Notes: generated from the sequence alone by a model not told the origin. A stretch of DNA of 64,000 nt from Erwinia tracheiphila (GCF_021365465.1 NZ_CP089932.1:1116001-1180000), one strand, 5' to 3'. Counted from the stretch's first letter, positions 25,292 through 35,048 are shown. Numbers and translations: made by a program.

Positions 25292-26402
25292 TATCGACCT
25301 GCTCCCATGTTGTCCACAGTCCCTTGTCTTTTTTGCCGCGCCGGTGCCCCTTGCGGTGCCCGGACTTCGGATATGCATCCGGCAACCAGATACCGTCCTC
25401 ACGTAGCAGCAGCGTGGTTTCCTGCCGCTGGCCACGTCCGCCCCGGAAGGTGCGCTGCATGATGAAGTAAACGTCATCCAGCCCGTGAACGTCGCTTTTA
25501 ACAAAAACCCGCTGACCCGGTGCCCACAGCGTGCCACTCGCGGTAGTGAAGCCACGCAGGGTGGCCGAGAGCGCAAAACCGTTCAGCCTCGCATCCGCCT
25601 GCAGCTTGCGGGCGCGGAACTGCACCTCTTCATCGCTCTGCGAATCACCCTCCACCACGATACGCGGGCGCCAGAGCGTCATGGTGGTGTCTTTCACCGT
25701 GCATTTGCGGTTGGCCTTGCCGTCCTCATGCCCGGTGCCGTGCCCCTGCGCCAGTACCGTGGTCTGAGAGTAACGCCCGCTCATATCGGTACGCTTGCCC
25801 AGCCTGAGCAGGTTATTGTTCTGGCCATCACGGTGCATGATGAGCGTATCCACCGGCGCGGCGCTATAGTCCGGCCCGCCGATAATCAGCGTGCCGTCCG
25901 GGGCCATCCACGGCCACAGGCCGCTCATCTCAGCGACGCGCTTCAGCGCATCCCACGCACTGTCGCCCGGCTCGATGCTGACCTTCTTCACGCTGCCGGG
26001 GTTCTCAGCCTGCATGCGAATAGCGGTCACGCCCAGCGGCTTAATCACCTGCGAAATAACCTCCTGCAGCGTCATTTCCTGCGCGGTAAAAATGGGGGCC
26101 GAACAGTCCACCAGTACCGCCGCTGCATCGCGACCGTTCAGCTCAAGCATATGCTGGCCACGGCTCACGTCATGGCTCAGCTCATCAATCATGCCGGTCA
26201 TGATGGTACTGTCGCCGTAGCGCAGCTCGGCTTTGGCTCCGGCTTCCACATTCGTGGGCAACACCGGCTCTGCGGTGCCGACCGACAGCTGCCAGCCGCC
26301 CGCAGGGGTCAGCAGGTCGGAATCCACCTCGAAGCGCTCCCAGTCGTCATGCGACCGGCCCCCGATACGCAGCGTCAGGCGCTGCTCATCTTGCCCAGGC
26401 AT
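25284..26402 (-). CDS. Baseplate hub protein P (Mu gp44)
   Basis: The 372-residue protein is the tail hub (gp27/gpD-like) between tube and spike. It begins MPGQDEQRLTLRIGG and has the family segments NGRDAAAVLVDCSAP, EPGDSAWDALKRVAEMSGL and RARKLQADARL. The basic C-terminal tail (GHRKGHRRGKKDK) is characteristic. I placed the start at 26402, overlapping the N gene by 17 bp. Confidence 0.92.
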   Translation of the reverse strand: MPGQDEQRLTLRIGGRSHDDWERFEVDSDLLTPAGGWQLSVGTAEPVLPTNVEAGAKAELRYGDSTIMTGMIDELSHDVSRGQHMLELNGRDAAAVLVDCSAPIFTAQEMTLQEVISQVIKPLGVTAIRMQAENPGSVKKVSIEPGDSAWDALKRVAEMSGLWPWMAPDGTLIIGGPDYSAAPVDTLIMHRDGQNNNLLRLGKRTDMSGRYSQTTVLAQGHGTGHEDGKANRKCTVKDTTMTLWRPRIVVEGDSQSDEEVQFRARKLQADARLNGFALSATLRGFTTASGTLWAPGQRVFVKSDVHGLDDVYFIMQRTFRGGRGQRQETTLLLREDGIWLPDAYPKSGHRKGHRRGKKDKGLWTTWEQVDNA

Positions 26403-27705
26403 ACAGCACATCTCCCGGATTCAGGTTATTGGACTGGCGCAGTGATGGATTGAGGCGGGCCAGCTGCGTGGCGCGGGAAGCGTCGCCGTACCACTCAAAC
26501 GCCAGCAAGGGCAGATTACAGCGGCGCGTCACCTGACGCTGTACCAGCGGCGGCAGCGCCAGTATCAGCCCGCGAGCCTGCTCCTGCAGGTGCCCGGCGC
26601 TTTCCTGCAGCGCAGCAATGATGGCCTGATCCTGACGGGTATCCGGCGTACCGGCCTGCTCGCGAACGGCGGTGGCCATACGCGCCGAGACGGACGCCCG
26701 CTGGGCGGCGATAGCCTCCACAATCAGGGTGCGCACGTCGCCGGTGATGCGCTCGATATCGGTCGAGGACAGCGTCGGGGAGGCGGTCTCATTCACAAAA
26801 ATATCGCTGGTCGTATCAGTCATTTCGCTGACGGCCACCAGGCGGATGGCCTGGTTAATCATCTCCGTATCGCTCTGTGGCATCACGCTGGCGCGGCGCA
26901 GGGTGGAGGCGAACACGCTGCCGGAAGACATGGTCTGCTGCGCGGTGGTGCGCTGCGCCGGTAATGTCAGCATGGTGTCCTTCAGCCCGGTCAGCGCGTT
27001 CCAGTCCGACAGGCGGGAAGCTTCGCTCAGTGACAGCCGGTCAGTGAATGCGCCGGTCAGGTGCTTCAGGTCGGAGATAAAGGCGGTCGGATAGTCCAGG
27101 TAATTTAGAGCGCTGCCGATAGTGGACTGCACTTCGTTTGCCAGGGCGTTGACCACGTACTCGGCTGAGGCGATGATATTGGTGACGCGGGCAATATCCT
27201 GTTGAATGTCGCGCAGCGTATCCATTGCGTCCCCGAACCAGCTGACGGCACTGTCGAAAATACTGTCGCCGTCTGCCTCGTAATGGGTGGTGGCAAACAG
27301 CGCATCAGGCTTGCCGCTCTCCACAAAGACCAGGTCTACGGTGACGGCGTTAACCGGCTCCACCTCATGGAATACCCCGGCCTCCAGAAACTGCACGTCC
27401 GGCACCGAGCCATATACCGGGTGAACCAGTTCGCCAGTGCCCGCCGTTTTAAGGGCGTTTAAAAAGGCTTTAAGCTGCGTCTGATAGCGATTGCCCCAGA
27501 AGAGTGCCTGCAGGCGGAAGTTCACCGCTTTCAGCCCCTGGTCTTCCACCTCTTCGCCGTCCCGGTACGGGTAAGCGTAGGACACGGTGTCCTTTGCCAG
27601 CGTGTCGCGGGTAAACAGACAGTCGAACTCCACGCCCCGGAACGAGGCCGGCATCAGCAGGTCGACGCCCAGCGCCGAAGCGATTTCATTGATAGCATCC
27701 GCCAT
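26386..27705 (-). CDS. DNA circularization / tail protein N (Mu gp43)
   Basis: The 439-residue protein has the DNA_circ_N N-terminal domain (PASFRGVEFDC, SYAYPYRDGEEVEDQGLK, ~20-110) and a C-terminal LysM-like peptide (LARLNPSLRQSNNLNPGDVL). In Mu-like phages it is a virion tail/baseplate protein. It overlaps the tape-measure stop by one base and hub gene P by 17 bp. Confidence 0.9.
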   Translation of the reverse strand: MADAINEIASALGVDLLMPASFRGVEFDCLFTRDTLAKDTVSYAYPYRDGEEVEDQGLKAVNFRLQALFWGNRYQTQLKAFLNALKTAGTGELVHPVYGSVPDVQFLEAGVFHEVEPVNAVTVDLVFVESGKPDALFATTHYEADGDSIFDSAVSWFGDAMDTLRDIQQDIARVTNIIASAEYVVNALANEVQSTIGSALNYLDYPTAFISDLKHLTGAFTDRLSLSEASRLSDWNALTGLKDTMLTLPAQRTTAQQTMSSGSVFASTLRRASVMPQSDTEMINQAIRLVAVSEMTDTTSDIFVNETASPTLSSTDIERITGDVRTLIVEAIAAQRASVSARMATAVREQAGTPDTRQDQAIIAALQESAGHLQEQARGLILALPPLVQRQVTRRCNLPLLAFEWYGDASRATQLARLNPSLRQSNNLNPGDVLYAWAR

Positions 27706-30005
27706 TACTGCCTCCTTGAATCAACGTCAACCCGGCGCAACACCGCGTCGGTAAGCGCGCGCCCGTCGAGATAGAAATTTGCGTTAAGAACGGGTACCGG
27801 CGGGGTTTTAGCCGGAGATGCAGCACCACCACCTGCGCCAGCAGACGTTGCAGAGTTGTGCTGCTCCATGAAGTGCTTCATTTCATTGAGCGCATCGAGC
27901 GCAACAGGGATATCCACGGCGCTGTTTTGCTGAAGATTGTGCTGCTTTAACCGCGCCAGTTCGCCCATTTCGCTACTGTTACTGACTGTGCTGCCGGGCG
28001 TAAGTGCAAGCGCACCAACTGTCCAGGGGTTAATCAACCCGGCACCACGCGTGAGCAGTCCGTCCTCAAGAACACCACCGGCCCAGTGAGCACCACGCGC
28101 AACTGCACCTCCGGCACGGCTTAAAACACTCCCGGCGCGGCTGGCTATGCCACCAGAGGCAGCGATTTCTGCCCCTTCAGCGGCAACAGCAGACCCACCA
28201 CGGAGAACGCTCCACAGTTTTTTCCCACCCAGCGCCACAGCGCCACCGAGTCCGGCTCCGCCTATAGCCCCCAGCCCCTGAATGGCTGAATAAGCACCGC
28301 TGATAGCGGTTGTTAATTTCGGAAACTCCTGTGCCAGCTCAGCCGCTTTATCAGCAGCCTCCCCAACCCACTTAGAGAAAGGAGAGGCAGTATCATTAGA
28401 CGAAAAGGCCGCTTCGTTTTTGGCCTTGTTGACCTGAAATGCCGGGCTGTCCTTCACCAGTTCAAAATCAAGATCGGCAGAGGTTTTACCGGCAGGCATA
28501 TCAAACTGCTCGTTACCTTCCCCGACCAGCTTGTGATAGTAGTCCTTGTTGCGTTCCCAGTTCAGGAAGCCCATGCGGGAGTATTCATTGGTAAAGATGC
28601 GTCCAACATTCTGCCCATGAATCTGATCGCGGCGTGCTTCCAGCTGCGCTCTGGCCTCACCGGGAGCCGTGCGGGCAATCTGCTTATTGAGGGCCACGAA
28701 CTGAGGATCGTGATCGTCCATGCTGCTAATGGCCCGATCAACAGTATCCAGCGGCGTCAGCCCTTTTGCCGCGTCGGCACGCATCAGGGCACGTATATCA
28801 AGCCCGCGCTTGCCGACTTTAATCTGCTTGAAGTTGTTGGCCAGCGTCGGTGAGGACAGTTCAGAGAGCAGATTGGTGGTGAAAGTCGCTGCCTCTTCAG
28901 GAGAGCCAGCACCGCGTGCAGCTGCCTCGAAGAGTGCAGCAACCTGTGAGAAGCCGGTACGGCCATGCAGACCAATGGACTTGGCGGACTCCAGCGCCTT
29001 TGGCATTTCTTTGGCCAGCAAAGGTACATCCACCATGCCGTTCTGCGCCATTGTGGTGGTCACGCTAAGGCCCGCACGGGCGTCCTTCTCATTCAGACCG
29101 AAGTTAAACGCGCTGGACTGCAGGCTGGCAACAGAGGCCGCATCGGTCTCTGTTGCGGTTGCGTTCTTCATTACGCCAGGCAACGCACGAAAAGCCTGCT
29201 CTCTTGTCATGGTCCCGGAGCGGAGCATCACCTCCAGACCATGAAAAGCGCCATTGATATCGCCACCACCTTCACGCAACGCGGTTTTGATCGCACCGTC
29301 GATATCCGTCATCCCCGACTGTCGTCCGGCGAGGTTGTCATGCTTGTAGGCGAAGTTGGCCACCTTACGCAGCTCGGAATCGTACTGCATCTGATTTTCG
29401 ATGGGCTTACGCATCACCATCGCACCGGCAACAAGACCGCCGCCAATAGCGCCCACCGTTTTTCCCACGCAGGCAAGGCGCTGATAGCTTCGCTCTGTCT
29501 CGCCCAGTTCGCGTCTGAGCCTCGCAACGGTAGCCTGCGTCTGGTTCCATGCGCGGCTCTGCTCGCCGGCACTCATGGTGCCGCTGCGGGACAGGCGGTT
29601 GTACGCGGCCATCGTCTGGTTAATCTCGCGCCGGATGGACTGCTCGGAGCGGATACCCAGCGTTTCACGGGCGCTGGCCATACGCCGGTACTCCTGCAGC
29701 ACTGGAGCCGTGTCCTTCTGGGCACGCATCGTTTCAGCCATCTCATTACGCAGTCGGCCGACTGTTGAGATCATCTGCTGGTATGCACGCTCCTGCCCCT
29801 TTGCCGACAGGGTGCCGCTGCTTTCAAGCCGGTTCCAGGCGCTGATTGTACGCAGGATTTCGCGCTGTATGCTCTGTTCGGACCTGATTCCCTGAGCTTC
29901 ACGATCGCGGGACAGTCGACGAAACTCTTCGGATAACGACCGGATTTTGGGCGTGGCATTGTCCTGCACGCCGAATTTAATCTGAGTATCAAAATCACGG
30001 GCCAC
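27705..30005 (-). CDS. Tail tape measure protein (Mu gp42)
   Basis: The 766-residue protein sets tail length. The N-terminal third is coiled-coil with two near-repeats around residues 8-65 and 85-150 (SEEFRRLSR..QGIRSEQSIQ / RRMASARETLGIRSEQSI). A phage tape-measure core (~190-500) and a hydrophobic Gly/Ala-rich region (~560-690) follow. It starts 12 bases after the frameshifted chaperone stop. The position after the chaperone and before N is canonical. Confidence 0.93.
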   Translation of the reverse strand: MARDFDTQIKFGVQDNATPKIRSLSEEFRRLSRDREAQGIRSEQSIQREILRTISAWNRLESSGTLSAKGQERAYQQMISTVGRLRNEMAETMRAQKDTAPVLQEYRRMASARETLGIRSEQSIRREINQTMAAYNRLSRSGTMSAGEQSRAWNQTQATVARLRRELGETERSYQRLACVGKTVGAIGGGLVAGAMVMRKPIENQMQYDSELRKVANFAYKHDNLAGRQSGMTDIDGAIKTALREGGGDINGAFHGLEVMLRSGTMTREQAFRALPGVMKNATATETDAASVASLQSSAFNFGLNEKDARAGLSVTTTMAQNGMVDVPLLAKEMPKALESAKSIGLHGRTGFSQVAALFEAAARGAGSPEEAATFTTNLLSELSSPTLANNFKQIKVGKRGLDIRALMRADAAKGLTPLDTVDRAISSMDDHDPQFVALNKQIARTAPGEARAQLEARRDQIHGQNVGRIFTNEYSRMGFLNWERNKDYYHKLVGEGNEQFDMPAGKTSADLDFELVKDSPAFQVNKAKNEAAFSSNDTASPFSKWVGEAADKAAELAQEFPKLTTAISGAYSAIQGLGAIGGAGLGGAVALGGKKLWSVLRGGSAVAAEGAEIAASGGIASRAGSVLSRAGGAVARGAHWAGGVLEDGLLTRGAGLINPWTVGALALTPGSTVSNSSEMGELARLKQHNLQQNSAVDIPVALDALNEMKHFMEQHNSATSAGAGGGAASPAKTPPVPVLNANFYLDGRALTDAVLRRVDVDSRRQ

Positions 30006-30017
30006 GGGGCAGTCCTC

Positions 30018-30529
30018 TTAGCGGGAAGCAGCGCTGCGTGCCCTGTTGCGGGGGCGACGCAGGCTGATAACGGTGCGGTTTTTCTGCCAGGCTTTGGGGT
30101 TTTCCCGGCGGGTGATGGCGTCCAGCCATCCGGCCAGCTCTACAGTGCTGGCGCGTCGGATTTTTTCTTCTGAGATGCCGTATCGTCCGAGCCGGATAAC
30201 CGTGTACCGGTATTCGGTGAAGCGCTGCTCGTGGATTTGAGCTTTTTTTTCACCTCGTCGCGCAGGGTGCGCAGGTAGGCGTAATCCTCGGACACCAGAT
30301 TGTCACAGAGCAGCTCATAGGTGATGCTCTGCGCCGGAATGTCGCCAATCTTGGTCAGCGTGCGGGCCAGCACCGCAATTGGCACGCCTGCATCGGAGAC
30401 GCCGTCTTCAATCACGGCAATCTCATCCCCGACCGTTGCCAGACCCAGCACCACGTCCTGGTGCAGTTTGCCATCAAACAGAATGCCAACCGGCAGTGAA
30501 CCTGTGCAGGTAATGTTCCCGGACATCAT
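30018..30529 (-). CDS. Tail assembly chaperone, -1 frameshift product (gp41-gp42-like GT)
   Basis: At 30242-30248 the minus strand reads A-AAA-AAG, the strongest known -1 slippery heptamer in E. coli (dnaX), within an eight-A run. An SD-like GAGG lies just upstream. Shifting -1 there opens a further ~75 codons (KAQIHEQRF...) with sensible protein character (RENPKAWQKN, basic end), stopping at 30018-30020, twelve bases before the tape-measure start. This matches the chaperone frameshift known between head-tail genes in most long-tailed phages. Confidence 0.75.
30140..30529 (-). CDS. Tail assembly chaperone, unshifted form (Mu gp41)
   Basis: The 129-residue zero-frame product (MSGNITCTGSLPVGILFDGK...) covers the Mu gp41-like domain (~residues 1-95) and, after the A8 run, a low-complexity Ser/Thr-rich tail. 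It would coat the tape-measure protein during tail assembly. It overlaps the tube stop. The start may be the first or second Met. Confidence 0.88.
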   Translation of the reverse strand: MMSGNITCTGSLPVGILFDGKLHQDVVLGLATVGDEIAVIEDGVSDAGVPIAVLARTLTKIGDIPAQSITYELLCDNLVSEDYAYLRTLRDEVKKKLKSTSSASPNTGTRLSGSDDTASQKKKSDAPAL

Positions 30530-30897
30530 TATTCCTCAATTTTGTTAAGCGCAAAGGCGGTGATGTTGATACGCGCCTCGTTATCCACGGTGTACTGCTC
30601 ACCGACCTGCGTGACAAACACATCCTGATAAGTGGTGCGTTTGCCGCTGCCGAGCGGCGTCTGGGTCAGTTTTGCACCGGCAATCTGCGCCCAGTTGACA
30701 TTGGTGTTTTTCGGCACCACCGCCGTGATGGACAGCTCCCATGTGGCAATACCCTGGGTATAACCTTTCGCCCGGCCAGTGCTGTTCATAGTCTTGACCA
30801 GCTTTTTCCCGGTTGTCTCGGTAGGGTTGAAGTCAGTGACTTCAACCTCCACGCTGTTAACGTCCAGGACAATAGAACCAACGTATTCAAGGGCCAT
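30529..30897 (-). CDS. Tail tube protein M (Mu gp40)
   Basis: The 122-residue tube subunit (EYVGSIVLDVNSVEVEVTDFNPTETTGKKLVKTMN-type start, split here as recognised segments YVGSIVLDV and VKTMNSTGRAKG) has the beta-rich profile of the Mu tube family. It lies directly after the sheath gene, ten bases away, as in Mu. Confidence 0.88.
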   Translation of the reverse strand: MALEYVGSIVLDVNSVEVEVTDFNPTETTGKKLVKTMNSTGRAKGYTQGIATWELSITAVVPKNTNVNWAQIAGAKLTQTPLGSGKRTTYQDVFVTQVGEQYTVDNEARINITAFALNKIEE

Positions 30898-30907
30898 TGT
30901 CGTCTCC

Positions 30908-32359
30908 TTACATCAGATAAATGACGGCGGCGAAGATGTGCAGACCGCGCACGACCGCTGCCGGAATGGTCGCCTCTGCCCGCGTATCGTCCTGAAGACA
31001 GCGGGTCACCCTGAGCTGGTCTTTCAGCGCGTCGACGTTCTCCACAATTTCCAGCTGCTCCAGCGAATACAGCACATCGAGCAGCTCGGAGCGGATACGC
31101 GCCAGTCGCGCATCGGTCAGCTTTTCACGCGGGAAGCGCTGGGTGTAGCGCGTCCGGCAGGCAAGACGCACATAGTCGAGCGAACGGATAATGGTAATAT
31201 CCATCAGGGAGCGGTCGGTCACGCCAGCGGCATTCTTCACATAGGTGCTGACCGAGCGCACGATGCGCACCACGCTTCCGTCCACCTCAAACGGCGTCAG
31301 GCCGTTCATCAGCGCATTTTCCTGCTCGGTGCGCCCCGGCCAGTTATCCTGCGCCGTGATATCCATGCCCGGTAACGTCAGAGTGTTGAGCGGTCGGGCA
31401 GGATCGGATTCACTGGCGATAATGGCACCATAAATCGCCGCCAGCTCGCCGTTCGGGAGCGCCGAACCGGCATACCAGCCACAGGTAATGCGTGGGGCAT
31501 TTACCCTGCCGGTGAGAGTGGTGCCGCTGGCAAGCGTCCCGTTCCAGCCGGTAACCCCCACCGCGCTGCGCTGCTCAAGCGGCCCGGAGACGTTATCCAG
31601 ATGAGCGGACAGCTTTGCCAGCGCGTCATCGCTGGTGTAAGGCAGCATGATCAGCGTGTGCCCGGAGGCGAACACGGCGCTGAATGCCGCATCCAGCGAG
31701 GGGTCACCCTGACCGCCCCTCATGGGTGTCAGCGTAGCCGTGAGGCCGCTGGCGGTGATGGTCGGGGTCAGACCGCACTCATTACCGGCGCTGCCCTTGT
31801 TGCGGGCGGTCAGCACCAGCGCCTTGATTTTCTCCGGTGGATCGTCGCCATTTGGCGGGCCATCAATTTCACCGACCGTCGCGCTCAGTGGCAGGGAATC
31901 CTGCAGCGTAATAGCACTGGCCAGAGAAGCCATCACATCACCGGCTTTATCGCCCTGGCTGACGGCAACGGCAACGGTGGTGCCGCAAATATCCAGACGC
32001 ACCTGACCTGAACCGCTTGCGGTGCCGTTAACCACCAGTGAGCCGGTTGCCGCCACGCCCGCTTCAGCATCATCCAGCCCGACAACCGTCAGCTGAATGT
32101 ACTGGTTTGCTTTAATCGCCGCGCGGGCCATACGGTGGGCCTGCGAGCCGCGTCCGAAGTACAGCGCCGCCTCATCGTCGCTGAAGACGTTCACCGGCGT
32201 CAGTGCGTCGACCGTAGCGCTGTCGTGCAGACGCTGTGCGATAATCAGCAGCTTCTGGTCATTGGTGGCCAGCGCATGTGAGGCCAGCGTGGTATTGAAC
32301 GCGAAATAAGCACCGGGCTTATAAATCGGGTTCGGAATAGTTGTCATATCCATAGTCAT
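30908..32359 (-). CDS. Tail sheath protein L (Mu gp39)
   Basis: The 483-residue contractile sheath protein has family segments PGAYFAFN, NVFSDDEAALYFGRGSQAHRM, MLPYTSDDALAKL and the C-terminal attachment domain (RYTQRFPREKL, RVTRCLQDDTR). It is full length for Mu-type sheaths. The start overlaps the DUF2635 stop. It indicates a contractile myovirus-type tail. Confidence 0.93.
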   Translation of the reverse strand: MTMDMTTIPNPIYKPGAYFAFNTTLASHALATNDQKLLIIAQRLHDSATVDALTPVNVFSDDEAALYFGRGSQAHRMARAAIKANQYIQLTVVGLDDAEAGVAATGSLVVNGTASGSGQVRLDICGTTVAVAVSQGDKAGDVMASLASAITLQDSLPLSATVGEIDGPPNGDDPPEKIKALVLTARNKGSAGNECGLTPTITASGLTATLTPMRGGQGDPSLDAAFSAVFASGHTLIMLPYTSDDALAKLSAHLDNVSGPLEQRSAVGVTGWNGTLASGTTLTGRVNAPRITCGWYAGSALPNGELAAIYGAIIASESDPARPLNTLTLPGMDITAQDNWPGRTEQENALMNGLTPFEVDGSVVRIVRSVSTYVKNAAGVTDRSLMDITIIRSLDYVRLACRTRYTQRFPREKLTDARLARIRSELLDVLYSLEQLEIVENVDALKDQLRVTRCLQDDTRAEATIPAAVVRGLHIFAAVIYLM

Positions 32360-32601
32360 TTATCCGCCTTAGCTGCCGGAGCAGCAGATATCTCTGCATT
32401 TTTACCGGATGGTTTAACATCAGCAGCCTCAGCTGCAGCGGATTTAGCCTGTCCGGCATACAGCAACAGATCGCCATCCCGCAGGCGGCGCAGCCAGTAG
32501 GCTGTTTCCGGCACCTCCACGGCCTCTTTGTCGGTGATGTAACGGTCTGAACGACCCTCCACCGGCACCTGAATACCCTTACGGGCGATCACCTTAATCA
32601 T
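32356..32601 (-). CDS. DUF2635 family protein (Mu gp38)
   Basis: The 81-residue protein has the DUF2635 core (IKVIARKGIQVPVEGRS, YWLRRLRDGDLL) and an Ala/Lys-rich tail. In Mu-like phages it lies just before the sheath gene and is a small tail-related protein of unknown function. It overlaps both neighbours. Confidence 0.85.
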   Translation of the reverse strand: MIKVIARKGIQVPVEGRSDRYITDKEAVEVPETAYWLRRLRDGDLLLYAGQAKSAAAEAADVKPSGKNAEISAAPAAKADK

Positions 32602-33244
32602 CGTTGTCAGTCCTGTTCTGCATGATATCTTCGGCTACCGGTGCGGATTCACCTGGCTGGATGTAAGCCATACGGGTGCTTTCATGCCACGGCAGCGGTT
32701 TTTCGATGCGTCCTTTCCAGAGAACGAAGTCAGCGTCTTCATCGGTCGGCAGTTCCGGTGCGGGCCAGTGCCCGTTATCCAGCGCGTCTTCCATCCACTG
32801 CGTGCCGAACATGCACTCGTAGACCGCCACGCCCTTATCGTTAAATGCCTGCCCGGCTACGGGGCGCACGCCCCCGGGCTTCAGAAAATCAATCTTCAGC
32901 CCCAGGTCCTGCCCGGTAAGCAGGCGACGCACGCTGCGAATAAGGCGATAGCATCCCGGCTCTTCAATCCCCGGCCCGCCGTGGCGGAGCGCCTCATTGC
33001 TGCGCAGGTTGTAGTCCACGACAAACACGCTGAACCGACCGGTAACGAGGAAGCGGCGGTGGGACGTATCGTGCGCCCTGCTGCTGGTGATGCCCGAAAA
33101 CACCACGCATACGCCGGGGAGCTGCCGCAGCGCCACGCCTATATCCGTGGCCAGCACGTTCCAGGTTACCACCGGGCTGTTAACCATCCGGCCCAGCCCC
33201 TGCTGCAGACGCTCGCACAGCGCTTTTTCGATGGTGGTAATCAT
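32594..33244 (-). CDS. DUF1834 family tail-joining protein (Mu gp37)
   Basis: The 216-residue protein matches DUF1834 (ALRQLPGVCVVFSGI, RRFLVTGRFSVFVVDYNLRS, CYRLIRSVRRLLTGQDLG), a head-tail joining or tail-terminator-type protein in Mu-like phages. It overlaps gp36 and DUF2635. Confidence 0.88.
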   Translation of the reverse strand: MITTIEKALCERLQQGLGRMVNSPVVTWNVLATDIGVALRQLPGVCVVFSGITSSRAHDTSHRRFLVTGRFSVFVVDYNLRSNEALRHGGPGIEEPGCYRLIRSVRRLLTGQDLGLKIDFLKPGGVRPVAGQAFNDKGVAVYECMFGTQWMEDALDNGHWPAPELPTDEDADFVLWKGRIEKPLPWHESTRMAYIQPGESAPVAEDIMQNRTDNDD

Positions 33245-33684
33245 CAGTACGCTCCTCCACCCGTGCGGTTACGGCTCCACAGATCGTCGCCACCGGAATA
33301 AAACTCGACGGTTGGTGTCGACGCATCGACGGTGCCGCCGTTCTCCGGGTTTGAACCGATACCGGCCTTGCCACTGGCGACCAGCTTCAGCCAGCTGATT
33401 GCGTCCTCGTAGCGCAGACGGATCACTTCATTGCAGGTATGCTCGTTACCGGTCAGCAGGTAACGGGCGATATCGCAGCAGTAATCACGCAGCGCATCCG
33501 GCACCTGCCGCAGCGGCAGACGATAGCGGGCACCGATATAGGCATCAATCCGGCCACTCGCCGCCCGAAGGTGATACGCAATGCGCTTGTCATCCGCTTT
33601 ATCGCTGTGCCAGGGCGCTGACACGCTGACGGCATCGCGCTCGGTAAACCAGGCTTTGTAGTCCTCCGGGGTGGCATAGCTCAT
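33244..33684 (-). CDS. DUF1320 family head-tail protein (Mu gp36)
   Basis: The 146-residue helical protein starts MSYATPEDYKAWF and has the DUF1320 segments AASGRIDAYIGARYRLPL and DYCCDIARYLL. It is a head-completion or connector protein. It lies two bases after the major head gene. Confidence 0.9.
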   Translation of the reverse strand: MSYATPEDYKAWFTERDAVSVSAPWHSDKADDKRIAYHLRAASGRIDAYIGARYRLPLRQVPDALRDYCCDIARYLLTGNEHTCNEVIRLRYEDAISWLKLVASGKAGIGSNPENGGTVDASTPTVEFYSGGDDLWSRNRTGGGAY

Positions 33685-33686
33685 GG

Positions 33687-34598
33687 TCAGTTCCCCGTAC
33701 CGGTGGAGCCGTAAGCCATCTGCCAGTAGCCGAATGCAGCGGCCCCACGCGCCTCGATGCCGAACTTGTACTCCGCCCGCATAAAGACGTCGTCTGAGTC
33801 CATATTGGTCTGGGAGACAAAATCAGGCGTTTCCCTGTCCTGATAGATAAGCGGCTTCAGAACCTGCGAGGTGTCCAGCAGGAACCACTGGGTATCAGAG
33901 GTCAGGTGCTGCACCACGATCACCTCAGCAGCTCCCCGGTAGAGGTTGGGCTTACCGTCTTCCAGGCGTTCAACCGTCACAAGCGCCTTTGCAATATCTT
34001 CCAGCGCCGGAGGCACGACCAGCAGATCAGGATTGATGTTCAGCGGACGGTCGTGGCGGTCTTTCAGCTTTTTCATGCTGGTACGCGCCGCGCCGAATGA
34101 GGCCTTAGCCGCATCCTGTGTGGCAACCGACAGCGGGGCTTTGCCCATGTTGCTGTAGGTCTTGTCACCAATTTTGTGACTGTTGCTGATAAACGGCAGG
34201 CCGTCATAGCACTTGGCGGTGAAGGCTTTATTCAGCAGTTCGAAGACCATTTCATCCGGCCACATTTCGGCACTCTGACCTGCAGCCGTCGCCTGTACGC
34301 CATAGATGCCCAGCTGGTCATCCTTGATATGGTTACGTTTGACGACCACCGTGGCCTCAAAATCCTTGTTGGGCACGGTAAAGTCATGCTCCAGCAGCTT
34401 GGTGAGTTGCTTCTCACCAATCCACTCGCGCATTTTTGGGAACATTTCCAGCCAGGCGTAGTAGTTTGCCGCCCCCGTGGACGGGATGCGGGTTGCCACG
34501 CGCTGCCATTGCGGTTTACCGAGCTTCAGCCCGCCCTGAAACGACTTTTTCAGGCTCATAAACAGCACGCTGAGGTTGGCTTTGTTGATTGCAGCCAT
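33687..34598 (-). CDS. Major head (capsid) protein T (Mu gp34)
   Basis: The 303-residue capsid subunit matches the Mu gpT family: N-terminal NKANLSVLFMSLKKSFQGGL, conserved VVKRNHIKDDQLGIYG, and a C-terminal domain with WFLLDTSQVLKPLIYQ and FGIEARGAAAFGYWQMA. I chose the Met of MAAINK (34598). It follows the decoration-type protein. Confidence 0.93.
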   Translation of the reverse strand: MAAINKANLSVLFMSLKKSFQGGLKLGKPQWQRVATRIPSTGAANYYAWLEMFPKMREWIGEKQLTKLLEHDFTVPNKDFEATVVVKRNHIKDDQLGIYGVQATAAGQSAEMWPDEMVFELLNKAFTAKCYDGLPFISNSHKIGDKTYSNMGKAPLSVATQDAAKASFGAARTSMKKLKDRHDRPLNINPDLLVVPPALEDIAKALVTVERLEDGKPNLYRGAAEVIVVQHLTSDTQWFLLDTSQVLKPLIYQDRETPDFVSQTNMDSDDVFMRAEYKFGIEARGAAAFGYWQMAYGSTGTGN

Positions 34599-34616
34599 AA
34601 TCATTTTCCTTATAAA

Positions 34617-35048
34617 TCAGTAAATCCAGACGCCGTCACTTTCGATCAGGATGATTTTTCCGGCGCTGCTGCGGGTGGCATCGCCAGCCGGAGTTTCACC
34701 GTCCGCAGGTGTACCGCCGTTCTCAGCAGACAGCGTCTGATTATCCAGGATGTAAGCACGGGTAAGCAGGCTCGCCTGAGTGATGGTGCCGTCACTGGCC
34801 CACTTGAACGCCTTACTGGCGCGGACGTTGATGAACTGAGCGCCATCCTCACCGGCACTGTTATCCACCGACTCGTCGGCGCAGCCTGCGTATTTCAGAG
34901 TCGCATCCTCCGTGCCGTTGACGGCAAAGCCGGTTTTGCTCACGCAGACGATGGCCCCCATCGGGATAACCTCGCCTTTGGCGACGGGCAACGGCACCAG
35001 AATGCAGTCACGCCACGGGGTGTCACGGGGTGCGGTGATCGCGGTCAT
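34617..35048 (-). CDS. Capsid decoration/cement-like protein
   Basis: The 143-residue beta-rich protein (PMGAIVCVSKTGFAVNGTED, KYAGCADESVDNSAGE) resembles DUF2190-type capsid cement proteins found between scaffold and major head genes. It overlaps the protease gene stop by ATGA. The assignment rests on position and composition. Confidence 0.7.
   Translation of the reverse strand: MTAITAPRDTPWRDCILVPLPVAKGEVIPMGAIVCVSKTGFAVNGTEDATLKYAGCADESVDNSAGEDGAQFINVRASKAFKWASDGTITQASLLTRAYILDNQTLSAENGGTPADGETPAGDATRSSAGKIILIESDGVWIY

Noticed and set aside
25485..26453. 322-codon plus-strand frame opposite the hub gene
   Set aside because: It is antisense to Mu gp44, with no promoter, ribosome-binding site or recognisable motif.
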